Virus record (IMG/VR): IMGVR_UViG_3300027777_000179
Location: 1-21,439 of that record
DNA from: a virus
DNA: 21,439 nt
Reading direction: 5' to 3' (one strand)
Shown here: positions 1 to 6,736 of the stretch, piece by piece
How the letters are laid out: every line of letters begins with the position of its first letter
Position numbering within the stretch: position 1 is the stretch's first letter
Made by a program: the position numbers and the translations under genes
Notes under the pieces: model-generated
Seen by the model: the letters and a program-made list of their open reading frames with translations, nothing else
What the model was told of the DNA's origin: nothing
Database searches by the model: none

Positions 1-762
1 GGTTCCGGCGGCGGGTCTGTCACGCTTACTGCGGCTGCGGCTGCCACTGACACAACGCTGACGCTGCCCAATACGACTGGCACGGTCCTCCTCAACAATA
101 CAGCTGCTAATCAAAGCGCCAACGCGCCAACGCAACAAATTTTTACATCCAGTTCAGGCACTTATACAAAACCTGCGGGTGTAGTATGGCTGCGCGTCCG
201 CATGGTTGGAGGCGGCGGCGGCGGCGGTGGCGGTGGAAATGCTGGTACTGCTGGCTCTGGTGGTACTGGCGGAAATACTACATTTGGATCGTCTTTTTTG
301 ACGGCTAATGGCGGCGGTGGAGGAGTTCAATCCAATTCATCTACTGGAGGCATTGCCAGTTTGGCTGCCGGTGCCGTTGGCATAGCGTTGCAAGGATCTA
401 GCGGATCAGCCAGTCCTGTTGCTCCATATTACGCATCTGGGTCTGCAGGGGGTTCAAGCCCATTTGGAGGGTCTGGGGGGGGCGGATATGCTACGGGTCC
501 TACCGGTTCTGCTGGTGTCTCAAACAGTGGAAGCGGCGGCGGTGGTGGTGGTTGCTATAACAATCTTCCATCAACTGCGAATATTGGTGGTAGTGGGGGC
601 GCGTCTGGTGGATATATCGACGTTATTATTGCCGCTCCATCTGCGACTTACGCATACGCTATTGGCGCGGCTGGAACTGCGGGCACTGCGGGAACCAGCG
701 GACAAGTTGGGTATGCTGGTGGATCGGGCATAATTATCGTTGAAGAACACTATAACTACTGA
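1..762 (+). CDS. Glycine-rich tail fibre protein, 5'-truncated by window edge
   Basis: The frame is open from base 1 to the TGA at 760-762, so the start lies upstream; the internal ATG at 202 falls inside the glycine run and is not a credible start. The visible part begins with a Ser/Thr/Leu-rich stretch (LTLPNTTGTVL) typical of phage fibre shafts. A leader reading QQIFTSSSGTYTKPAGV follows, then a long glycine-rich domain with a run of ten or more Gly and many GG pairs, ending in the hydrophobic strand SGIIIVEEHYNY. Glycine-rich domains of this kind occur at the tips of phage fibres and are probably receptor-binding. The gene at 2032 has a paralogous leader and glycine domain. The next gene starts 12 nt downstream and its ribosome site (GAGGAG, 761-766) overlaps this stop. 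The tail role is secure by type; the receptor is unknown. Confidence 0.8.
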   Translation, partial: GSGGGSVTLTAAAAATDTTLTLPNTTGTVLLNNTAANQSANAPTQQIFTSSSGTYTKPAGVVWLRVRMVGGGGGGGGGGNAGTAGSGGTGGNTTFGSSFLTANGGGGGVQSNSSTGGIASLAAGAVGIALQGSSGSASPVAPYYASGSAGGSSPFGGSGGGGYATGPTGSAGVSNSGSGGGGGGCYNNLPSTANIGGSGGASGGYIDVIIAAPSATYAYAIGAAGTAGTAGTSGQVGYAGGSGIIIVEEHYNY

Positions 763-773
763 GGAGCTACGCC

Positions 774-1844
774 ATGTCCACACTCAAATCCATCAACGTC
801 ATCCACCCCTCCAGCGCGACGAATAACATCGTCAACGATGCGTCTGGCAATGTGGCGATAGGCAACAACCTGACGGTGGCTGGTACGGTCACATCTACCG
901 GCACCGTCGCTATGGGCTCCAGCTTCAAGCGCAACCGCTTGATTAATGGGAATATGATGATTGACCAGCGGAATGCTGGTGCGAGTGTGACGCCAACGGT
1001 TGACCCAACATATTGTATCGACCGTTTCTATGTTGGGTTTAGCCAAGCAAGCAAACTTACAGTGCAACAGCAATCAAGCGTTGTGCCTGTGGGGTTTTCT
1101 AACGCAATGAAAGTTACGGTCGCAGCAGCGGTAACCCCAGCGGCAGGTGATTTTTTTATCATTGGGACGAATATTGAAGGGGTCAATTGTGCGGATCTTA
1201 ACTTCGGGTCTGCTAATGCCGCAACTGTTACGCTTTCTTTTCAAGTGTATAGCAGTGTTTCCGGCAGCTATAGCGGCGCAGTGAAAAATAACGCTCAGGA
1301 CCGCAGTTATCCGTTCTCATTTTCAATTCCAACAGCAAACACATGGACACAAATATCTGTAACTATTTCGGGCGACACTACGGGAACTTGGCTTAAGACA
1401 AACGGGATTGGCATCACGGTGCAAATTTGTCTTGGGGTTGGAACCACATACGCTGGTACGGCAGGGTCTTGGGTCGGTTCGAATAAGGTGGGGGTAACCG
1501 GAACAACGAACTTCATTTCAACCTCCGGCGCAACCTTCTACATCACCGGCGTCCAGCTAGAAGTCGGCACCGTCGCCACGCCCTATGAGATGCAGATATA
1601 CAGCGATCAGTTGGCGCAGTGTTTCCGTTATTATTTTGCAAGTAGCGGTGTTAGCTACGTTTACAACAACGGGCTTGGCTACCAAGGAAGTGCATTTCCA
1701 ACATTTATGAGAACGTCACCAACAATGACATTCCCCAATTTATCTGGAGGAACGCAATCTGGGCTCCAAGCAACAGCTTCCGGCTGGTATTTTCTTTATA
1801 CCAACACGTCAGGCTACGGCGTAACAGCATCAGCGGAGCCTTAA
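774..1844 (+). CDS. Tail fibre / receptor-binding protein
   Basis: This 356-aa protein starts at an ATG with GAGGAG seven bases upstream. Its N-terminus (about residues 1-45, including ASGNVAIGNNLTVAG) resembles the short trimeric shaft repeats of fibre proteins. Residues about 50-85 carry the block NRLINGNMMIDQRNAG and residues about 250-285 carry FYITGVQLEVGTVATPYEMQ. These two blocks bracket a beta-rich, carbohydrate-binding-like domain seen in many phage fibres and should be near the receptor-contacting end. No transmembrane or signal sequence is visible. By eye the middle of the gene (about 990-1500) is richer in A/T than its two ends, which would fit exchange of the central domain. It sits between another fibre gene and a small tail accessory gene. 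Confidence 0.8.
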   Translation: MSTLKSINVIHPSSATNNIVNDASGNVAIGNNLTVAGTVTSTGTVAMGSSFKRNRLINGNMMIDQRNAGASVTPTVDPTYCIDRFYVGFSQASKLTVQQQSSVVPVGFSNAMKVTVAAAVTPAAGDFFIIGTNIEGVNCADLNFGSANAATVTLSFQVYSSVSGSYSGAVKNNAQDRSYPFSFSIPTANTWTQISVTISGDTTGTWLKTNGIGITVQICLGVGTTYAGTAGSWVGSNKVGVTGTTNFISTSGATFYITGVQLEVGTVATPYEMQIYSDQLAQCFRYYFASSGVSYVYNNGLGYQGSAFPTFMRTSPTMTFPNLSGGTQSGLQATASGWYFLYTNTSGYGVTASAEP

Positions 1845-1846
1845 TC

Positions 1847-2032
1847 ATGTACACCAACGCTCAATATTACAACAACACGCTGACCGGCCAATCTCCCGCA
1901 GGCATCCGCTGCGACATCAACGGCGTGACCAGCTTCGTGCCGCTTGATCCGGCCAACACCGACTACGCCAATCTAATGCAGCTTGTCGCTGAAGGTAAGC
2001 TGACCATCGCGCCTGCGGAAGGAGCAAACTGA
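1847..2032 (+). CDS. Small conserved phage tail-region protein
   Basis: This 61-aa protein starts at an ATG eight bases after GGAG and directly follows the fibre gene. Its stop overlaps the next start (TGATG at 2030-2034), so the two are probably translationally coupled. The C-terminal half reads VPLDPANTDYANLMQLV, followed by a GKLTI strand. I recognise this pattern from small proteins encoded beside fibre genes in many tailed phages, usually of unknown function. It could help fibre folding or attachment, but the sequence does not show this directly. There is no membrane segment or enzymatic motif. Confidence 0.7.
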   Translation: MYTNAQYYNNTLTGQSPAGIRCDINGVTSFVPLDPANTDYANLMQLVAEGKLTIAPAEGAN

Positions 2033-2832
2033 TGGCTATCACCCTGAACGGCACTACCGGCATTACCACCCCCGCAGACACCATCACGGGCAACGCCACG
2101 GTGGGCGGGACGCTGGCTGTTACTGGCGCTACGACAGTCGGCGGCGTTGCTGTTGTTGCAGTTGCGCCTAGCACTGCCGGGAATGTACTCACCAGTACGG
2201 GATCGGCTTGGACAAGCGCCGCTCCCGCATCGTCTGGCGGGCAATTGCAAACCCAAATTTTTACATCCAATACAACGTGGACTTGCCCCACTGGCGTGAC
2301 AAAAGTGTATGTTATCTGCGTTGGCGGCGGCGGCGGCACCGCATGGAACAAAATATATTGCACGGCAACTGCATATGGCGGGTTTGGTGGTATAGCAGTT
2401 GCTTCAGTTTCTGTTACGCCCGGAACAGTTTATACAATTACAATCGGCACACCCGCAAATAGCTCAACCGGATCGACCAGCGGAACAGTTAGCGGTGGGA
2501 ATGGCGCAACAGTTTCATTTGGTTCGCTAGTGACATCTACTGGCGGAACTGGGGGCTATTGCATTTCTGATACTCCATATTCCGGCGCAAGCGGAACTGG
2601 CTCCACTACGGGCACCCTTATAAGGTCAGCAACAATAAATGCCTATTCCGGTACTAACTCTCCTATTGCCGGTCCTTTGTTTGGAAACCAATATTTTGGG
2701 GGAGCTTCCGGTGTAGCATTTTCAACATCTTCTTCTTACGGCGCTGGCGCGTATGGGGGAACAACTGCCTCATTTGGCGGAATAGCAACAGGCGCAATTG
2801 GTGGCGCAATAATGATCCAGTACGCGGGGTAA
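2032..2832 (+). CDS. Glycine-rich tail fibre protein
   Basis: This 266-aa protein starts at an ATG preceded by GGAAGGAG and overlaps the upstream stop by one base. The N-terminal 50 residues (TLNGTTGITTPADTITG, then TVGGTLAVTGATTVGG) are a classic fibre shaft/attachment pattern. A leader LQTQIFTSNTTWTCPTGVTKVYV and then a glycine/serine/threonine-rich domain follow, ending in the hydrophobic strand GGAIMIQYAG. The leader and glycine domain parallel the gene at the left edge, including a 16-bp exact DNA match. It is probably an alternative or additional receptor-binding tip. The glycine domain is less extreme than in the first fibre, with only short poly-Gly runs. Assignment to a fibre is confident; which part of the virion it occupies is not known. 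Confidence 0.8.
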   Translation: MAITLNGTTGITTPADTITGNATVGGTLAVTGATTVGGVAVVAVAPSTAGNVLTSTGSAWTSAAPASSGGQLQTQIFTSNTTWTCPTGVTKVYVICVGGGGGTAWNKIYCTATAYGGFGGIAVASVSVTPGTVYTITIGTPANSSTGSTSGTVSGGNGATVSFGSLVTSTGGTGGYCISDTPYSGASGTGSTTGTLIRSATINAYSGTNSPIAGPLFGNQYFGGASGVAFSTSSSYGAGAYGGTTASFGGIATGAIGGAIMIQYAG

Positions 2833-2836
2833 TGGC

Positions 2837-3091
2837 ATGAAAGCTCTCATCTCTCCCAATGAAATAATTTACAACTATGATGCTCCGCCAATCGCGGTTG
2901 GGGTCAGGATTGCTGAAGTTGTTACAGCGGTGTTCGAAGTGTGCACCCCGTTGTTCTGGGTGGATTGCGATGAAACAATTATCCCAAACCAATTTTACTA
3001 CAATGAGGGCATGTTCTATCCCGCCCCTGTGAAGCCGGTGCCCCCAAAGCCGCCTGAAGCAACCGAAGCTACTGGCCCAGTGGTAATCTGA
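2837..3091 (+). CDS. Small tail-region protein with Pro-rich C-terminus
   Basis: This 84-aa protein starts four bases after the fibre stop. Residues about 24-60 contain a compact module with F-V-C-PLFWVDCDE and later NQFYYNEG. The C-terminal 25 residues are proline-rich (PAPVKPVPPKPPEA) and look disordered. I have seen similar small proteins (PLFWV, then FYY) next to tail-fibre genes in phages; no biochemical role is known to me. The ribosome site is poor (GGGG shortly upstream), so coupling to the fibre gene is likely. It could be a fibre accessory or assembly protein. Confidence 0.65.
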   Translation: MKALISPNEIIYNYDAPPIAVGVRIAEVVTAVFEVCTPLFWVDCDETIIPNQFYYNEGMFYPAPVKPVPPKPPEATEATGPVVI

Positions 3092-3092
3092 C

Positions 3093-3359
3093 ATGATGCA
3101 GACGATCCCCATCAAGTACGGTATCATCGGCGGGACGGTCTACGACTTCCCCGAAGTTGGTGACGTTCTGCCCATGCACACCCACACCGATGCGGATGTA
3201 CACATATCCATCGTCGCCAAGGGGAGCTTCAGGGCGCATGGGGACGGCTGGGAGCGCACACTGGTGTGTGGGAATGTGGTAGACTGGCCCGCGCATTACC
3301 CGCATGAGTTTGTGGCGCTGGAGGCGGGCAGCCGCCTTGTAAACATTCGCAAGGCATAA
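3093..3359 (+). CDS. Small cupin-fold protein
   Basis: This 88-aa protein has the two short motifs of a cupin barrel. Motif 1 is G23, five residues, H29-x-H31, then H37 and G44 (PMHTHTDADVHISIVAKG). Motif 2 is G60-NVVDWPAHYPH-E with H71. The three or four histidines could form a metal site. Cupins bind sugars, small acids or metals and include isomerases and dioxygenases; nothing here fixes the substrate. The position, last in the tail-fibre cassette and one base after the preceding stop, suggests a virion or tail-associated role, or a small host-modifying enzyme. Start choice is uncertain, since ATG codons occur at both 3093 and 3096 and no strong ribosome site is seen. Confidence 0.7.
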   Translation: MMQTIPIKYGIIGGTVYDFPEVGDVLPMHTHTDADVHISIVAKGSFRAHGDGWERTLVCGNVVDWPAHYPHEFVALEAGSRLVNIRKA

Positions 3360-3363
3360 AAAA

Positions 3364-3389
3364 CCCCGGCCTGACCGAACAGACCGGGG
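3364..3389. terminator. GC-rich hairpin with T-tract on the minus strand
   Basis: CCCCGG at 3364-3369 pairs with CCGGGG at 3384-3389. CTG/CAG extends the stem after one mismatch, leaving a loop of about six bases. Six A residues at 3358-3363 lie immediately 5' on the plus strand. On the minus strand the hairpin is therefore followed by TTTTTT, the form of an intrinsic terminator for leftward transcription. On the plus strand the following bases (CAAGTAGG) give no U-tract. It follows the cupin stop directly and may act as a weak rightward or bidirectional terminator. Confidence 0.5.
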
Positions 3390-3436
3390 CAAGTAGGTTC
3401 ACGACCAACCAACAGAAGCGGGGCTGCAAAGCTCCG

Positions 3437-3465
3437 TTCCCAAAGATTAGCGTTTGGAGTATAAT
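3437..3465 (+). promoter_or_regulatory. Candidate sigma70-type promoter for lysis genes
   Basis: A perfect TATAAT at 3460-3465 lies 17 bases after TTCCCA (3437-3442), which matches four of six positions of TTGACA. It sits in the 139-bp gap between the hairpin after the cupin gene and the first lysis gene, with the predicted start point about 25 bases before the chosen ATG at 3499. The rest of the gap (about 3390-3436) shows no gene that I can support. The perfect -10 hexamer makes this the best promoter candidate in the late region, but it is unproven. Confidence 0.4.
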
Positions 3466-3498
3466 CACGCATCGCCTGGCATGGCAATGGGGTCTACG

Positions 3499-3735
3499 AT
3501 GGATTCGCAATTTCTCCTCAACATCATAGGCGTTACGGCTGCTACCGTTGGTGGGTGGTTTGCAGTCGAGATTTGGAGTTCAGTGAAGGGTTTGCGGGAC
3601 GATCTGCACAGGCTTGAGGTTGAGCTACCGCAGAACTACGTCAGCAAGCTCGATATGGACAAGCGCATGGATAACATTGAAGCAATGATCCAACGCATCT
3701 ACGACAAGCTTGATGCAAAGGCTGACAAGCACTAA
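3499..3735 (+). CDS. Putative holin: one-TM protein with coiled-coil tail
   Basis: This 78-aa protein has one hydrophobic segment at residues about 6-25 (LLNIIGVTAATVGGWFAVEI). A charged helical tail follows (residues about 28-76), with heptad-like spacing and the stretch LPQNYVSKLDMDKRMDNIEA. Its position, directly before the endolysin gene and behind a candidate promoter, makes it the best holin or holin-related membrane protein. Similar small TM-plus-coil proteins lie beside lysozyme genes in many phages. The frame opens further upstream (TTG at 3454, ATG at 3481 and 3487). I chose the ATG at 3499 because GGGG at 3489-3492 is correctly spaced and because it places the hydrophobic segment at the N-terminus. 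Dual starts giving holin and antiholin forms are conceivable. Confidence 0.65.
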   Translation: MDSQFLLNIIGVTAATVGGWFAVEIWSSVKGLRDDLHRLEVELPQNYVSKLDMDKRMDNIEAMIQRIYDKLDAKADKH

Positions 3736-3755
3736 TTTCATAAAAGGAACTCAAC

Positions 3756-4487
3756 ATGCACATGAGCGTAGAGGGCATTGACGCCCTACTCAAGAAGTTC
3801 GAAGGGTGTAAGCTGAAGGCTTACAAGTGCCCGGCGGGCGTCTGGACTATCGGCTACGGCCACACCTCTGCTGCTGGTGCCCCTGAAGTTGTCCAGGGAA
3901 TGACGATCACCCAGGCTGAGGCAAACGACATCCTGCGGCGCGATCTTGTGAAGTATGAGCAGGGCGTTGAGGCTCTTGTCAAACAGCCTTTGACACAGAA
4001 CCAGTTCGACGTGCTGGTGGACTTTGCATACAACGCCGGGATTGGCGCTCTCAAGTCATCTACCCTGCTCAAGAAGGTGAACGCTGCCGACTTTGACGCC
4101 GTGCCTGCCGAGCTGATGAAGTGGACAAAGGGTGGCGGCAAGGTTCTGCCTGGCCTCGTTAACCGTCGCAGGACAGAGGCTGGCTGGTGGCGTGATCTTG
4201 ATGCGGAGCCGATTGATGAGCAGGAGCAACGCGCGGAGCCTGACGCAATCGTTCCGAAGACAATGGTGGAGAGTAAGCAGGGAAACGCTGCGCTTCTCAC
4301 GGCTGGCCTTGGAAGCGTCGCGGCGGCTAAGGAGGTGGCAGCGCAGGCGCAGGATGCGTCTGACACGCTGGGCACGTTCCTTAACCTTCTCGGCAATCCT
4401 AATTTTGTCGTCATGGTTGTGGTGGTTGGCCTAGCAGGCGCCATCTGGTACTGGCGCAAGAAGCACCTGGAGGAGCACGGTGTTTAG
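3756..4487 (+). CDS. GH24 lysozyme endolysin with C-terminal membrane anchor
   Basis: This 243-aa protein follows AAGGA by seven bases. Residues 10-150 are a phage-type (GH24) muramidase: FEG with E16, then CPAGVWTIGYGHT with C25 and T31. That is the E-8-C/D-5-T spacing of the family, with Cys where T4 lysozyme has Asp. NQFDVLVDFAYNAG and GLVNRRRTEAGWW are the usual core motifs. It should cleave the glycan strands of peptidoglycan. A flexible, charged linker follows (about 150-210). Residues about 216-233 (NFVVMVVVVGLAGAIWYW) then form a clear transmembrane helix, followed by RKKHLEEHGV. By the positive-inside rule the tail would face the cytoplasm and the enzyme the periplasm, but topology is unproven. 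There is no N-terminal signal. The stop overlaps the next gene's GTG start. Confidence 0.92.
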   Translation: MHMSVEGIDALLKKFEGCKLKAYKCPAGVWTIGYGHTSAAGAPEVVQGMTITQAEANDILRRDLVKYEQGVEALVKQPLTQNQFDVLVDFAYNAGIGALKSSTLLKKVNAADFDAVPAELMKWTKGGGKVLPGLVNRRRTEAGWWRDLDAEPIDEQEQRAEPDAIVPKTMVESKQGNAALLTAGLGSVAAAKEVAAQAQDASDTLGTFLNLLGNPNFVVMVVVVGLAGAIWYWRKKHLEEHGV

Positions 4488-4710
4488 CTTTCTCCTTTTC
4501 CCCATGGGCAGATACATCATCCTTGGCGTCTCCATCGTGATGATCGCGCTCGGCATTTACGGCAAGATCCGCGCTGATGCTATTGCTCAGGTCCAAGCCC
4601 AGGCTACTTCCGATGCTCTGAGGAGAACACAAGATGCGATACGCGCTGGCGATGCTGTTGATACTTCCCCTGACCGGCTGCTCCAGTCTGACGGGCACCG
4701 TCGAGACTAA
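4480..4710 (+). CDS. Putative i-spanin (Rz-like inner-membrane protein)
   Basis: This 76-aa protein starts at GTG 4480, six bases after GGAGG (4469-4473), overlapping the end of the lysozyme gene by eight bases. The ATG at 4504 has no ribosome site. Residues about 4-28 are hydrophobic (MGRYIILGVSIVMIALGIYG), and an Ala/Gln-rich helix (about 30-58) follows. That is the layout of an inner-membrane spanin subunit: a signal-anchor and then a periplasmic coiled coil. The o-spanin gene begins inside it in another frame and extends past its end. It is shorter than lambda Rz, so its periplasmic part is small. Assignment rests on position, topology and the overlapping lipoprotein gene. Confidence 0.7.
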   Translation: MFSFLLFPMGRYIILGVSIVMIALGIYGKIRADAIAQVQAQATSDALRRTQDAIRAGDAVDTSPDRLLQSDGHRRD

Positions 4711-4831
4711 CAAGTCGGTCTGCGGGGTCTGGCGGAACGTCTCCTGGTCATCGAAGGATACGCCTCAGACGATTGTCGAGGTGAAGGTCAATAACGCTCG
4801 TCGAGATGGATGGTGTCACGGCTCGAAATAA
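4634..4831 (+). CDS. Putative o-spanin lipoprotein (Rz1-like)
   Basis: This 65-aa protein starts at an ATG after AGGAG (4621-4625). A short signal peptide (RYALAMLLILPL) ends in the lipobox LTGC, so C16 should be acylated and the mature protein anchored in the outer membrane. The mature part contains GVWRNVSWSSKDTPQTIVEV and then NNARRDGWC, a segment I recognise from phage spanin-region proteins. It overlaps the i-spanin gene out of frame and runs 121 bases beyond it, a partly overlapping rather than fully nested Rz/Rz1 arrangement. With its partner it would fuse inner and outer membranes in the last step of lysis. Confidence 0.82.
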   Translation: MRYALAMLLILPLTGCSSLTGTVETNKSVCGVWRNVSWSSKDTPQTIVEVKVNNARRDGWCHGSK

Positions 4832-4846
4832 ATGCTAGGATAGAGC

Positions 4847-5500
4847 ATGGTTCAGACGACGACGTTCACCACTCTTCAGCAAGACATCCGGCGCTATCTT
4901 GAGCGTGGGTTTACGCTTGCCTCGGACCAAATCGTCTATGAGCAAATCCCCAGGCTGATCAACCTGGCGGAGCGCCGCATTGCGCGAGAGCTCAAGGTTC
5001 AGGGCCTGATCAACGTCATCACCAGCACGATGGTGCCTGGCCTTGCTGTCTACCCCAAGCCAGACCGCTGGCGCACGACCGTTTCCTTCAACTTCGGCAC
5101 TGGCGATCAGGGCAACGAATACAACCAGCTCTTTCCCCGCAGTTACGAGTACATCCGCAGCTATTGGCCCGACCGGACGCAGACCGAAGCCCCTCAGTTC
5201 TATGCTGACTACGACTACAACAACTGGATCGTGGCGCCGACGCCTGACGCTGCCTACCCCTTTGAGGTTCTGGTCTATCAACTCTTGCCGCTCCTCGACG
5301 ACGCGTCCCAGACCAACTGGCTGACGGAATACGCGCCGCAGGTACTTCTCTACGCCTCCCTGCTTGAGGCAACGCCATTCCTGAAGAATGACGAGCGTAT
5401 CCCGATCTGGCAGCAGATGTATGATCGCTCAGCCCAGGCTCTCAATGGAGAAGACCTGTCCAAGATCCTTGATCGTTCCGCCCGCCGGACGGAGGCATAA
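4847..5500 (+). CDS. Head-tail adaptor protein (SU10-type)
   Basis: This 217-aa protein starts at an ATG six bases after AGGA (4837-4840). The N-terminal region TLQQDIRRYLERG, then IPRLINLAERRIARELKVQG, is the helical pattern of podovirus adaptor proteins of the SU10 type. In the middle are LPLLDDASQTNWL and EYAPQVLLYASLLEA, also typical: the protein ends in helices that pack between portal and nozzle. It should form a ring below the portal and connect the head to the short tail. It lies directly after the lysis genes, which is unusual, and four bases or fewer separate the genes that follow. The capsid and portal genes must lie outside the window. Confidence 0.82.
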   Translation: MVQTTTFTTLQQDIRRYLERGFTLASDQIVYEQIPRLINLAERRIARELKVQGLINVITSTMVPGLAVYPKPDRWRTTVSFNFGTGDQGNEYNQLFPRSYEYIRSYWPDRTQTEAPQFYADYDYNNWIVAPTPDAAYPFEVLVYQLLPLLDDASQTNWLTEYAPQVLLYASLLEATPFLKNDERIPIWQQMYDRSAQALNGEDLSKILDRSARRTEA

Positions 5501-6736
5501 ATGACCACCTACACAGAAGTCTTCGGCGGCACGAACATCTACCCTGCGGATGTGTCCTACCTCGCCTACAATCTGACCACAGACGTGACACTCGCCTGGC
5601 CGGTCGAGACCAACGCCCCCAACGCGGCGGCTGACTACATTGCAGCCCGCATCATGGATGTGAACTGCACAGTGGCAAGCAAGAAGGTTTACCTTCCCGC
5701 CGCAAATCAGGCTTCGGTCGGCGAGGTTTTCTTGTTCCGAAACACCGGGACCACGCTCTTCACTGTAGTCACCAGCACGGGGGTCGTCGTGGCCAATGTT
5801 GGCGCAAGCCAGCTTTGGCAGGTCTACATGACCTCCAATACCACCGCATCAGGCGTTTGGGCTTCCTACCAGTTTGGCTCTGCTGTATCGACCGCTGACG
5901 CCGCCTCCCTTGCTGGCGCCGGTCTGAAGGCGATCACGACGACACTTAATCAGGCCATTACTGTCACGACTTTGAACAGCGCTTACACGCTCGGGGCCGC
6001 TGAGCGCGCCAGGTTCATCAACTGGACCGGCGCATCAAGCACCATCGCCCTGACTGCTGCCGCCACGCTCGGCCAAGATTGGTTCTGCTACATCCGCAAC
6101 AGCGGATCCAGCAACATCACGATTGACCCTGCGCTGGTCGAGCTGATCAATGGCCAGTCTACACTGACGCTGTCGCCCGGCAATTCCTTCATGGTGATTT
6201 GCGACGGCACTGGCTTCTACACGGTAGGCTTGTCGCAGGCCGCCTCATCTTCCTTCGACTACCTGTCGATTGATGTTGCTGGCACCGGCAACTACACGCT
6301 CTCAACCTTCCAGCTCAACCGCGTGGCCTACAATCTGTTTGGCGCGCTCACAGGCAACAGGTCGATCATCGTTCCTGCGACGGTGCAGCAGTACTGGATC
6401 ACGAATGCCACGACTGGCGCCTTCACGCTGACGGTGAAAACCCCGAGCGGGACTGGTATCGTGGTGCCTACTGGGCAAGCTTACATCTTGTACTGCAACG
6501 GTACGAATGTGGTGCAGGGACAGACAAGTTCCGGCGTCACGACCCCGATATCTATCGCTGACGGCGGCACTGGAGCAACGACTGCCTCCGGCGCCCGCGT
6601 CAATTTGGGTGGGACATCAACCGGCATTGCGGTGTTCACCTCGGCGAGCGCAGCTGCTGCAAGGACAGCCATCGGCGCCGTCTCTGCTGACGAGGCAACG
6701 GCGATTGCCATCCAATACGCGGTGGCGCTCGGCTAA
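5501..6736 (+). CDS. Virion structural protein with fibre-like repeats
   Basis: This 411-aa protein starts at an ATG right after the adaptor stop, with GGAGG just upstream. It is rich in Thr, Ala, Ser and Gly and looks all-beta, with repeated modules: FLFRNTGTTLFTVVTSTG, FCYIRNSGSSNITIDP and QQYWITNATTGAFTLTVKTP are three versions of one 'x-x-N-x-T/S-x-x-T-hydrophobic' unit at about residues 75, 200 and 295. The C-terminal part carries PISIADGGTGATTASGARVNLG, the attachment/shaft motif common in tail fibres. It is therefore probably a tail or neck fibre, or a head decoration protein assembled between adaptor and nozzle. Its stop overlaps the next ATG (TAATG). Confidence 0.72.
   Translation: MTTYTEVFGGTNIYPADVSYLAYNLTTDVTLAWPVETNAPNAAADYIAARIMDVNCTVASKKVYLPAANQASVGEVFLFRNTGTTLFTVVTSTGVVVANVGASQLWQVYMTSNTTASGVWASYQFGSAVSTADAASLAGAGLKAITTTLNQAITVTTLNSAYTLGAAERARFINWTGASSTIALTAAATLGQDWFCYIRNSGSSNITIDPALVELINGQSTLTLSPGNSFMVICDGTGFYTVGLSQAASSSFDYLSIDVAGTGNYTLSTFQLNRVAYNLFGALTGNRSIIVPATVQQYWITNATTGAFTLTVKTPSGTGIVVPTGQAYILYCNGTNVVQGQTSSGVTTPISIADGGTGATTASGARVNLGGTSTGIAVFTSASAAAARTAIGAVSADEATAIAIQYAVALG

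Noticed and set aside
202-762. A complete 186-aa glycine protein starting at ATG 202
   Set aside because: The frame is open to base 1 with fibre-like residues upstream, so ATG 202 is an internal Met of a larger gene cut by the window edge.
774-2832. Diversity-generating retroelement acting on fibre genes
   Set aside because: No reverse transcriptase gene or template/variable repeat pair was seen in the window.
5043-5324. Open frames overlapping the adaptor gene in other frames
   Set aside because: Low-complexity translations typical of shadow frames in G/C-rich coding DNA; the adaptor frame has family motifs.
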